Shown here in pieces: positions 14,612 to 22,524 of a stretch of 25,174 nt of DNA. A model generated the notes under the pieces. It ran no database searches. It worked only from the letters and a program-made list of their open reading frames with translations, and was not told the origin of the DNA. This DNA comes from Spirochaetaceae bacterium (GTDB taxonomy: Bacteria; Spirochaetota; Spirochaetia; SZUA-6; Bin103): contig JAPPNY010000070.1 of assembly GCA_028818385.1 (NCBI GenBank), positions 1-25,174 of the forward strand. Reading direction: 5' to 3'. Numbering within the stretch: the stretch's first letter is position 1; each line of letters begins with the position of its first letter. The translations under genes and the position numbers were made by a program.

Positions 14612-16054
14612 GTGGAAGTACGGCGGGACCGGACCGCGATAGCGCGCTCGGATCTCTCGCGGCCCGTGCAACTCCTCATCGGCAACGGCGTGCTCACGCC
14701 AAAGCACACGTTCTTCGACTACGGCTGCGGCCTCGGGGACGACGTCCGCTTCCTGCAGTCCCTCGGCTACGCCGCGCACGGCTGGGATCCGGCTCACCGG
14801 TCGGACGAAACCCGACGCAACGCGGAGGTGGTCAATCTCGGGTACGTGCTCAACGTCATCGAGCGGCCTGGCGAGCGTGCGGAGGCCCTTCAGCGGGCGT
14901 TCGAGCTCTCTCAGAAGTGTCTGTGCGTCAGCGTGCTCGTCGGTTCTGCCGCCTATGCCGGCGAAGCTCAGACCTATGGAGACGGGCTGCTCACGTCGCG
15001 CAGCACGTTTCAGAAGTATTACCAGCAGGAAGAGATCGGACGGTACCTCGAAGAGGTGCTCGACGCAGCGCCGATCCCGCTCGAAGCGGGCGTGTTCCTG
15101 GTCTTCCGGCACAGTGCCGATGCGCACGCGTTCTTGCTCAATCGCATCCAGCGTTCCGTGCCGCTCATCGAAGGAGTGCCGCGGCAACGCAAGCGCATGC
15201 TGCGGACCGCGCTCATGTCGACCTTTCAGACGCAGTGTGCGGAGGAGTGGGCGACATACGCGGACTTCGTCTCGGACCGGGGCCGCCCTCCCGCTACCGG
15301 CGAACTCGATGCGCTACGGGTGGCGGCGGAGAATGGTGTCGCTCCTGCCGATCTGTGGGAGGCAGCCACCTCCGCGCTGCCGGAGCAGCAGCTCGCGGAT
15401 CAGCGGCGCCGCCGTACCAATCAGTACCTGGTGTTCATGGCGATCAGTCGGTTCCGAGGCTTGCCCAGGATGCGCGACCTGCCGATCGCATCCCGCTTCG
15501 ACATCCGCTACTACTTCCGTAGTTATAGTAATCTAAAGGAATTGAGCGAGAAGAACCTGTTCGCTGCCGGCGATGAGGAACGGGTAGCACGGCTGTGCGA
15601 AGCCGCTCCGGTCGGGGTGAACACATCCGACGGGTACTTCGTCGCCCGGCGCGATCTGCCGGCCCTCGATCCCACCTTGCAGATCTACGCTCGGCTCGGC
15701 GAGCTGTTCTCGGGCGATCTCGATCGCATGGACGTGATCAAGATCCACAAGACCTCGCCCCGCCTCTCGCTGTTCGCGCTGAGCGACATGAACGAGGCGA
15801 TGCCGCGCCTGAGGTCACGGGTGAAGATCGACCTGCAGACTCAGCAGGTGCGGTTCTTCGATCACTCCACGAACGCGGAGCCGGAATTGCTCGTCGGGAA
15901 GCAACTCCTCGGCTTCGACGAAAGCGGCACGGACGATCGGATCGCTGCCATGGGCAGGAGAATCCTGCTGCATGACGAACCGTTCGGCCTCATTGTCCGT
16001 GAGCGCACGCTACGACTCCCCGCGCGATCGGGTTCTGCTGGAAGCGCTGACTAG
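14612..16054 (+). CDS. DNA phosphorothioation-associated putative methyltransferase
   Basis: This 480-residue protein opens RDRTAIARSDLSRPVQLLIGNGVL and has the SAM-binding motif FFDYGCGLGDDVRFLQSLGYAAHGWDP (about residues 34-61), then VVNLGYVLNVIERPGERAEALQ. These features match the PT-associated methyltransferase family (TIGR04096 type). The long C-terminal part (SRFRGLPRMRDLPIASRFDIRYYF, VIKIHKTSPRLSLF) is characteristic of that family but of unknown function. The start is GTG at 14612, with GGTGAG 6 nt upstream; the spacer is the TAGTAG double stop of the preceding frame. It lies directly upstream of the cysteine desulfurase. The target could be DNA or an RNA; this is not established. Confidence 0.85.
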   Translation: MEVRRDRTAIARSDLSRPVQLLIGNGVLTPKHTFFDYGCGLGDDVRFLQSLGYAAHGWDPAHRSDETRRNAEVVNLGYVLNVIERPGERAEALQRAFELSQKCLCVSVLVGSAAYAGEAQTYGDGLLTSRSTFQKYYQQEEIGRYLEEVLDAAPIPLEAGVFLVFRHSADAHAFLLNRIQRSVPLIEGVPRQRKRMLRTALMSTFQTQCAEEWATYADFVSDRGRPPATGELDALRVAAENGVAPADLWEAATSALPEQQLADQRRRRTNQYLVFMAISRFRGLPRMRDLPIASRFDIRYYFRSYSNLKELSEKNLFAAGDEERVARLCEAAPVGVNTSDGYFVARRDLPALDPTLQIYARLGELFSGDLDRMDVIKIHKTSPRLSLFALSDMNEAMPRLRSRVKIDLQTQQVRFFDHSTNAEPELLVGKQLLGFDESGTDDRIAAMGRRILLHDEPFGLIVRERTLRLPARSGSAGSAD

Positions 16055-16066
16055 TGACTTCCAGCA
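16036..16066. repeat. 9-bp perfect inverted repeat between methyltransferase and cysteine desulfurase genes
   Basis: TGCTGGAAG (16036-16044) and CTTCCAGCA (16058-16066) form a perfect 9-bp inverted repeat with a 13 nt loop. It spans the stop codon of the methyltransferase (16052-16054) and lies 46 bp before the cysteine desulfurase start, in the widest gap inside the operon. There is no following T-tract. It may be an RNA processing or attenuation hairpin, or an operator dividing the operon into two units. Confidence 0.5.
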
Positions 16067-16111
16067 AACGGCGTGGTACGATTCAGACGTGCTCGGTTGG
16101 GAGGGCGAGCG

Positions 16112-17266
16112 ATGATCTACCTCGACAACAACGCTACCACCTTCCTGACTCCCGTCGTGCGCGATTGTATCGGATCGCTGATCGCCGCGCCGCTCGGCAA
16201 CCCGTCGAGCCCGCATCGCCTCGGCGGTGAGGCGCGCGCGCTGATCGAGAAGGCGCGCGATCAGGTCGCGGCGGCAGTCGGGGCGCGGTCGGAGTGCGTG
16301 CTGTTCGTAGGGAGCGGCTCGGAGGCGAACGCTATGGCCGTCGCGGCCGCGCAAACTCAAGGGGACCGCGACGAGATCATCATCAGCGCGGTCGAGCACT
16401 CCTCCGTGGCTGCGAACGCGGCCGTGCTCGGCCGGCGCGGCTTCGTGGTCCGTGAGGCTCCGGTCGAGGCATCCGGTCGGATCGACGTCGATCGATTGGC
16501 CGCCATGGTCAGCGAGCGCACCGCGCTCGTGTCCGTGCAATCCGTCAACAACGAGACCGGCGTCATCCAACCGGTGGAGGAGGTGGCCTCGATCAGTCAT
16601 CGAGCCGACGCCCTGTATCACTGCGACGCCGCGCAGGCGCTCGGGAAGATCACGATCGACGTCGAATGCAGACATGCTCCCGATCTGTTGAGCGTCACCG
16701 CGCACAAGATCAACGGGCCGACCGGCTGTGGCGCTCTGTACGCCCGCGACCCGGCGCTGCTGCAGCCGCTCGTCGGCGGCGGCGATCAGGAGCAGGGACT
16801 GCGCGGCGGTACCGAGAACCTGATCGGTGTCATCGGATTCGGCGCCGCCGCGGCGGGGCGCATGCAGGCCATGGTCGCCGTCACCGACCTTCTGACGACC
16901 TGCCGCGACACGTTCGAGCAGGCGGTACTTGCCGCCGAACCGCAGGTGACGGTCAACGGCGACCGGCGACACCGAGTGGGGAACACGTCGAATTTGCTGT
17001 TTCCCGACATCGACGGCACCATGCTCATCGCCGCCCTCGACGACCGCGACCTCTACTGCTCCCAGAGCTCGGCGTGCACGACGGCACGACCGACGCCCTC
17101 GCATGTGCTCACCGCGATGGGCCTCTCGGAGACCGAGGCATACGCTTCGCTCCGATTCTCGTTCGGCGTGCTGAACACGGTGGAAGAAGCCGAGCGTGGG
17201 GCGCGGTGCGTCATCGACGCCTACCGCGAACTACTCGATCGTCTCCATCGCATCGGGGTGGCGTAG
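16112..17266 (+). CDS. sspA: cysteine desulfurase, SspA/DndA-type
   Basis: This 384-residue class V PLP aminotransferase-fold enzyme takes sulfur from L-cysteine as a protein persulfide for DNA phosphorothioation. Landmarks are MIYLDNNATT at the N-terminus, GSGSEANAMAV, VEHSSV (H96 over the PLP ring), NNETG, HCDAAQALGK (D172), the PLP lysine in TAHKINGPTGCG (K199), GTEN, and the catalytic Cys loop SSACTTARPTPSHVL (C322). The length fits NifS/IscS-like group I. The ATG at 16112 follows GGGAGGGCGAG. Thirteen further residues could be read from 16073, but without a ribosome-binding site. It is 2 bp from the DUF4007 gene. A housekeeping IscS is unlikely because no iron-sulfur assembly genes follow. 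Confidence 0.93.
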   Translation: MIYLDNNATTFLTPVVRDCIGSLIAAPLGNPSSPHRLGGEARALIEKARDQVAAAVGARSECVLFVGSGSEANAMAVAAAQTQGDRDEIIISAVEHSSVAANAAVLGRRGFVVREAPVEASGRIDVDRLAAMVSERTALVSVQSVNNETGVIQPVEEVASISHRADALYHCDAAQALGKITIDVECRHAPDLLSVTAHKINGPTGCGALYARDPALLQPLVGGGDQEQGLRGGTENLIGVIGFGAAAAGRMQAMVAVTDLLTTCRDTFEQAVLAAEPQVTVNGDRRHRVGNTSNLLFPDIDGTMLIAALDDRDLYCSQSSACTTARPTPSHVLTAMGLSETEAYASLRFSFGVLNTVEEAERGARCVIDAYRELLDRLHRIGVA

Positions 17267-17268
17267 CC

Positions 17269-18189
17269 ATGCGGTTTGGTGGACATCAGACCTTCTTCGT
17301 TCGCGAGGGCTGGCTGGCCAAGGGGCTCGCACTGCTCCGTGAGGATGCGAACGCATTCGACGACCCGTACGTCGCGGACCAACTGGGAGTCGGGCGCAAC
17401 ATGGCGAAGTCCATCGAGCACTGGCTGCTGGCGACCGGCTTGGCGGAGAAGACGGAGCGCCGGGGGCGAGGCCGCTTGGGGGAGCCCCGACTGAAGGTCA
17501 CCGAGCTTGGCGAGGTCATCGCGCAGCACGATCCGTGGTTTCTGGATCCCGGCACCTGGTGGTTCTTACATATCAATCTGGTACGCACACCGGGGCACGC
17601 GGCCACATGGCACTGGTTCTTCAACCACTACGCATCTAGCCGGTTCGATCGCGCGGCTGTGGTTGCTCAGCTTGAGCTGAATGAGCGGATGAACTCACGG
17701 AGGACACCGACACGCAAGACCTTGGAGCGCGATGTGAGCTGCTTCCTCGGCAGTTACGCGGCAGAAGTACCGTATCGGCGGAAGGATCCGGAAGAGGAGA
17801 TCGACTGTCCGTTTCAAGAACTGCGGTTGATCCGCCACTTCCGCGCCTCCGGCTACTACGAGCTGAACCGCCGCAGAAAGTCCATTCCGCAGCAAGCCTT
17901 GCTGTATGCCCTGCAGGCGCCCGAATTGGTGGCCGCTGAGAGCGCCGGTATCGTCGACGTGACCTTGCACGACCTGCATCGCATGGACGGGGGCCCGGCC
18001 CAGGTCCTCGCGCTTTCGGCGGATGCCCTTTTCGAACACCTAGTGGAGCTCGACGCGAGCCATGCGGAAGCCCCGCTCACTATGAGCGGCCTTGCCGGGG
18101 ATCGGCAGTTGCGCTTCGAGCGCAATTCGGCTCCGGAACTGATGGCTCGGCATTTCGACATCGTTCCCGTGGAGCTGGCCCATGCCTGA
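17269..18189 (+). CDS. sspB: DUF4007 family protein (SspB-like)
   Basis: This 306-residue protein begins with the hallmark MRFGGHQTFFVREGWLAKGL of DUF4007. It continues with LGVGRNMAKSIEHWLLATGLAE and RLKVTELGEVI (winged-helix-like), WWFLHINLVR and RKTLERDVSCFLGSY. In SspABCD-type phosphorothioation systems the DUF4007 protein acts with SspC and SspD in making single-stranded PT, and SspB has been described as a DNA nickase. I assign it by family and gene order. The ATG at 17269 follows the desulfurase stop by 2 bp, and its own TGA overlaps the next start by 8 bp. A longer reading in this frame from 16666 overlaps the desulfurase and is a shadow. Confidence 0.9.
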   Translation: MRFGGHQTFFVREGWLAKGLALLREDANAFDDPYVADQLGVGRNMAKSIEHWLLATGLAEKTERRGRGRLGEPRLKVTELGEVIAQHDPWFLDPGTWWFLHINLVRTPGHAATWHWFFNHYASSRFDRAAVVAQLELNERMNSRRTPTRKTLERDVSCFLGSYAAEVPYRRKDPEEEIDCPFQELRLIRHFRASGYYELNRRRKSIPQQALLYALQAPELVAAESAGIVDVTLHDLHRMDGGPAQVLALSADALFEHLVELDASHAEAPLTMSGLAGDRQLRFERNSAPELMARHFDIVPVELAHA

Positions 18190-21100
18190 GCTGCTTCTCC
18201 CCGATTTGAATGAAAAACATAAGACCAACAAAACGGATACTAACGGTCGTGGTCAGCACGACAAGGAGAGCCGGCAGGTACGCATTGGCGCGATAGTCGA
18301 ATCCGGTGTGTCGGAAATGACTATGCAACTTCGCTCCATCAACGTCACGCTCGACAGCGCTATCCCGCAGCGTATCGCCCACTTCTTCCCCACGGCGAAG
18401 AGCGTACGGCTGTTGCGTTCATGGCTGCATCCAGATGAGTCGGCTAGCTACTTCGTGGTGGCTCCCTACGGCACCGGCAAGTCTCTGACCGCGACGTTTT
18501 TTCTCCAAATGGTTGAGAATCTCTCAACGTCGGGGGAGGTGCTTGGCCGTATCAGCGATCGATTCACCAATGTTGACAGCGAACTAGCGAACGAGCTGAG
18601 GTCGCGGATCGGTAGCGAACAGAAGGCGCTGTTTACGCGACGCGGTGCTACGATTGCTCTTTCTGGGTTTCAACCCCACTTGCCTTCCGCCATCCAACAC
18701 TCGCTCATCGCCTCGCTGAAACGTACTGGCAACAAGAACGCAGCCACATCGGCTACTCGACGGACCGTTACTACGATGGATGACCTCATCTCGCTGCTCA
18801 GTGCGGTCCGCCATCGCTACTGCCCAGAACCCATTGACCGCATAGCGATTGTATGGGATGAATTCGGTCGTCATCTTGAGGAGCTGATCCTCAGGGGAAC
18901 GGCGGCAGACCTGTCCGATGTGCAGACGCTTGCGGAGTTTTGCGCACGCACTAAGCGAGTGCCGATTACGTTCGCGTTGTTGCTCCATCAGGGATTGACA
19001 CGCTACGCTACCAACACCTCGGTGACGGTACAGCGTGAGTGGAAGAAGATCGAGGGCCGGTTCGAAACGGTGCAGTTCGTCGACGACAGCAAGGAGCTGT
19101 ACCAGTTGGTCACCCAGATCGTGCGCCAGAGCAGATCTGTCGATCCCCCAGATACAGAGGCGGTGGCGCGAAGCGTGCAGAGATGCCACGAAGTTGGCGT
19201 TTTCAGTGACTTCTCGCAGCATGAGACGCACTGCATGCTGTCGGACTCCTATCCGTTGGAGCCGATGACCCTGTACTTGCTGCCGCGAGTGTCCTCGCGA
19301 GTCGCGCAGAACGAACGGACTCTGTTCACCTACCTCAACTCGCTTAACGCGGGGACATCCGTGTCGCCGGACAGCCTGTACGACTACTTCTCCGACGCGA
19401 TGCGGACGGACACGCTGCCGGGCGGCAGCTATCACACATGGCTAGAGACCGAAAGCGCGCTTCACAAGGCCGCCCACGGCGCCGACGAGAAGACTCTCAA
19501 GTGCGCGTGCCTACTCGGCCTCGGCTTGGTCGGAGAACGCTCGCGGGTCAGCCGACGGCTGCTTGAGTACGCGGTCTCCGGATACCAGGGCGACAAGGGA
19601 GCGCGCGCTAGCGTGAAGCGCCTAATCGACGCGAAGCTGTTGCTCTACCGACGGAACGCTGACAGTGTCTCGATCTGGCACGGCACGGACCTCGACCTTC
19701 GAGGGCGCCTCGACCAGGAGAAGGAACGGTTGGGGCCGCGCTTCGATCACGTCTCGTTTCTGACAACCGAGGCTCCTCCCGCTCCGTGGAAACCGATCCA
19801 CTACAACGTGGAATACGGTATAGAGCGGTCGTTCGAGACGCGCTACATCGGCGCCGGGGACATCATGATCGCGGATCGCATCGCGGCGGCGCTGCCGCGG
19901 CTACCGTCGGCCGACGGCGTGCTTTACTTGGTCGTCCCTGACTCGTACGAAGAGGCGGAGGAAGTTCGACAGCGCGTTGCTAGGGAGTCGCTGCCTTCCG
20001 ACGTGGTGGTCGGCGTACCGCGCCACGTCGGAAGGCTGTCCGAAGTCGCGCTCGACGTGCGCGCGCTGCAGCTATTGAGGCAGGACACTAGCCTGCTTGC
20101 CGAGGATCCGCTCGCGGAGTCGGAGATCGCTCAGATGACCGACGATGCTCAGGGATATCTTTCCCATCAGCTCAGTCGGATGTTTCAGCCGTCCCCCGAG
20201 GGTCCGGAGTACCTGTGCGGTCAAGACTTCCACGAGATTTCGTCAGCAAAGGAATTACGACAGTTACTGTCGGAGATCATGCGGGAAGTATACCCGCTGA
20301 CGCCGCGCGTCAAGAACGAGCTGATCGTCCGGCGCCGGCTGCGCCCTGCGATCGTGAACTCGCGCAAGAAGCTGATCCTGGCCATACTCGAGCGTTCAGG
20401 TACGGAGAACCTAGGGCTCGAGGGATATCGGCCCGACATGTCCATGTTCCGCACGGTGCTGCTCTTGACTGGGTTGTATCGATGCGATCGCCAATTCTCG
20501 GATGATGAGGACTCGGTATGGAGATACGCCGTTCCTCGAGAGCTGGCGGATCCGGGGTTGCGTGACGCATGGAAGCATCTGCGGGACTATCTGACAGTTC
20601 CCGAGAATCGGCCGAAGCCCTTGGCCGACTTGGTTTCACTGCTGAGAAGCCCCCCTTATGGAATGCGGGCGGGTATCGTGCCGATCCTCCTCGCTGCTGC
20701 GCTGCGGGCGTTTCCCGGTCCCATCAGCATCACTCGGATCGACGGAGAGTACGTCAGTGACCTGCTTCCGTCGACGATCGAAGGGATGGCCGCTCACCCG
20801 GATGAGTACCAAGTATTGGTCCCCGAACTCACGGCTGTTCAGAGGGCATTCCTCGATCGGGTGGCTACGCTGTTCGGCTTCACGGATGAAGCCGCGATAG
20901 AGGAGGATCCGGTGCGTCGCTCTCACGATGCCTTGGTGGAATGGCGGAGTACGCTTCCCCACAGCGCGCTCACGTCGCGGTATCTGTCCCCTCAAGGGCG
21001 CCGGTTCGGCCGGCTCATGAGCGCTGCAATCGATCCCCACCGGATGCTGTTCGAGGCCTTGCCCGTGGCCCTCGACCTGAACGGTGGCAGCGCTGACGAG

Positions 21101-21637
21101 TTGCTGCGTGCGCTGGCCGAATGCAAGATGGAGATTGAGGGCGTCGTGCGGTGGAACTACGACGCGGCCGAACGTGCCATCCGCTCCGCATTCCCGCCGC
21201 TGAACGGAACTGCCACCCTTCGCGAAGTCGTAGGTGCGTGGGCCGACTTCTTCCCCGGGACCGTCGCCCAAGAGGTCAAGGACGGTATCGCACGCGCCCT
21301 CATCACCCGAGCACGAATGGGCTACGAGACCGACCGAGCAATTGCAGATGCCTTCGCGACACTGCTTGTCGGCAAGCGTATCGACCGTTGGGAAGACAGT
21401 TCGATCGTAGTATTCGAACGTGAGCTATCAGCGGTGATACGGCGTGTCGAGGACACAGTACTCAGCCTTGCGGCAGCCGCAGACGGGGTTCGTGACCGCT
21501 CCATCGTCGACATCGCCACTTCTAGGCTGCAGGCTTCGCTCCGCGCCATCACCAACGTGGCTGGCCCGGAAGAGGCGCACACTATCGTCGCTCGGACACT
21601 GGAGCAAGTTACCGAGGAGGTCAGAGCCGATGGCTGA
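18182..21637 (+). CDS. sspC: large P-loop ATPase of the phosphorothioation module (SspC-like)
   Basis: This 1151-residue ATPase has FVVAPYGTGKSLTATFFL (Walker A, about residues 92-108) and DRIAIVWDEFGRHLEELI (Walker B, about 219-236). A long C-terminal region without a recognised enzymatic motif makes up two thirds of the protein. Position between DUF4007 and the sulfurtransferase matches SspC, the ATP-hydrolysing component thought to power the modification complex. The ATG at 18182 has GGAG a short distance upstream and overlaps the previous stop as ATGCCTGA. The first 45 residues are polar and AT-richer, and an internal ATG at 18317 (MTMQLRSINVTLDS) is an alternative. The family is distinct from DndD, which has an SMC-like coiled coil not seen here. 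Confidence 0.85.
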   Translation: MPELLLPDLNEKHKTNKTDTNGRGQHDKESRQVRIGAIVESGVSEMTMQLRSINVTLDSAIPQRIAHFFPTAKSVRLLRSWLHPDESASYFVVAPYGTGKSLTATFFLQMVENLSTSGEVLGRISDRFTNVDSELANELRSRIGSEQKALFTRRGATIALSGFQPHLPSAIQHSLIASLKRTGNKNAATSATRRTVTTMDDLISLLSAVRHRYCPEPIDRIAIVWDEFGRHLEELILRGTAADLSDVQTLAEFCARTKRVPITFALLLHQGLTRYATNTSVTVQREWKKIEGRFETVQFVDDSKELYQLVTQIVRQSRSVDPPDTEAVARSVQRCHEVGVFSDFSQHETHCMLSDSYPLEPMTLYLLPRVSSRVAQNERTLFTYLNSLNAGTSVSPDSLYDYFSDAMRTDTLPGGSYHTWLETESALHKAAHGADEKTLKCACLLGLGLVGERSRVSRRLLEYAVSGYQGDKGARASVKRLIDAKLLLYRRNADSVSIWHGTDLDLRGRLDQEKERLGPRFDHVSFLTTEAPPAPWKPIHYNVEYGIERSFETRYIGAGDIMIADRIAAALPRLPSADGVLYLVVPDSYEEAEEVRQRVARESLPSDVVVGVPRHVGRLSEVALDVRALQLLRQDTSLLAEDPLAESEIAQMTDDAQGYLSHQLSRMFQPSPEGPEYLCGQDFHEISSAKELRQLLSEIMREVYPLTPRVKNELIVRRRLRPAIVNSRKKLILAILERSGTENLGLEGYRPDMSMFRTVLLLTGLYRCDRQFSDDEDSVWRYAVPRELADPGLRDAWKHLRDYLTVPENRPKPLADLVSLLRSPPYGMRAGIVPILLAAALRAFPGPISITRIDGEYVSDLLPSTIEGMAAHPDEYQVLVPELTAVQRAFLDRVATLFGFTDEAAIEEDPVRRSHDALVEWRSTLPHSALTSRYLSPQGRRFGRLMSAAIDPHRMLFEALPVALDLNGGSADELLRALAECKMEIEGVVRWNYDAAERAIRSAFPPLNGTATLREVVGAWADFFPGTVAQEVKDGIARALITRARMGYETDRAIADAFATLLVGKRIDRWEDSSIVVFERELSAVIRRVEDTVLSLAAAADGVRDRSIVDIATSRLQASLRAITNVAGPEEAHTIVARTLEQVTEEVRADG

Positions 21638-22442
21638 ACTGCACGAAGCGCTCGAAGCTCTCGTCGATCCAAAGATCCGCCACATCGTCCCGGTGTCCGG
21701 CGGGAAGGACTCGGCCGCACTCGCCATCTATTTGGCTCAGAGCTACCCGCAGATCCCAGCCGAGTACGTGTTCTGTGACACGGATGCCGAGCTGCCGGAG
21801 ACCTATGACTACCTAGATCGTCTGTCGGCGCTGCTTGGCAAGCCCATCCACCGAGTCAACGCGCTCGACTACATGAAGGTGACCCGAAAGCCGACAAGGA
21901 AGGCGTTCGATTTCGTGCTCAACGAGATGTACTCAGGCTTCCTTCCGAGCCCTCAGGCGCGATGGTGCACCCGGAAGCTAAAGATCGAACCCTTCGAGCG
22001 CTACGTTGGTTCCGATACTGCTTTCAGCTACATCGGCATCCGGGCCGATGAAGATCGGCAGGGCTACACCCCCAAGAAGCCACCCGTACTCTCCGACCGT
22101 CCTAACATCGTTCCTGTGTACCCCTTCAAGGACGATGGAATCGATCTCGCAGGAGTCAAGGAAGTCCTTGAAGTATCGGGAATCGGCTTGCCGGATTACT
22201 ATCGGTGGCGTTCTCGTTCGGGGTGCTATTTTTGCTTCTACCAGCAGATCGGAGAGTGGCAACGTCTTCGACTCGAGCACCCTGCCCTGTTCGACCGAGC
22301 CAAGAGCTACGAGGAGTCCGGGGGATCGAAGCGGTACACTTGGGTTCAAGGCCGAGACCTCTCCAGAATCGAGGCACTAAAGACCGAATTCCCAGTCCAG
22401 TCCTTGGACGAAGCAGAGGGCTGCGCGATATGCCATCTATAG
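21630..22442 (+). CDS. sspD: PAPS-reductase-like sulfurtransferase (SspD/DndC-type)
   Basis: This 270-residue adenine-nucleotide alpha-hydrolase has the PP-loop VPVSGGKDSAALAIYLA (SGGKDS about residues 23-28), VFCDTDAELPETYDYLDRL, RWCTRKLKIEPFERY and SYIGIRADED. It has cysteines suitable for a 4Fe-4S cluster: C113, C199/C202 (GCYFC) and C265/C268 (CAIC) at the very C-terminus. It would adenylate the DNA phosphate or transfer the sulfur. The ATG at 21630 follows GAGGAGG and overlaps the ATPase stop as ATGGCTGA; the reading from 21444 is a shadow. It is shorter than typical DndC (about 500 residues), which favours SspD. It is the last gene of the plus-strand operon. Confidence 0.93.
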   Translation: MAELHEALEALVDPKIRHIVPVSGGKDSAALAIYLAQSYPQIPAEYVFCDTDAELPETYDYLDRLSALLGKPIHRVNALDYMKVTRKPTRKAFDFVLNEMYSGFLPSPQARWCTRKLKIEPFERYVGSDTAFSYIGIRADEDRQGYTPKKPPVLSDRPNIVPVYPFKDDGIDLAGVKEVLEVSGIGLPDYYRWRSRSGCYFCFYQQIGEWQRLRLEHPALFDRAKSYEESGGSKRYTWVQGRDLSRIEALKTEFPVQSLDEAEGCAICHL

Positions 22443-22524
22443 CTTGCCATTTGAGCTTTCAACGGGTCTCGCTTATAGCCACGTGCCCTCTACAACACAA
22501 GACGCCCTGATGAGTGCGCTGATA

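Noticed and set aside
14081..14614. A sequencing frameshift as cause of the split methyltransferase
   Set aside because: Both halves are in the same frame. The break is two consecutive TAG codons with a well-placed restart, which a single indel cannot produce. A substitution error would have to hit twice.
16112..22442. Classical DndABCDE system
   Set aside because: There is no SMC-like DndD with coiled coil and no small DndE. The DUF4007 protein and the large non-SMC ATPase fit the SspABCD type. The sulfurtransferase is short like SspD.
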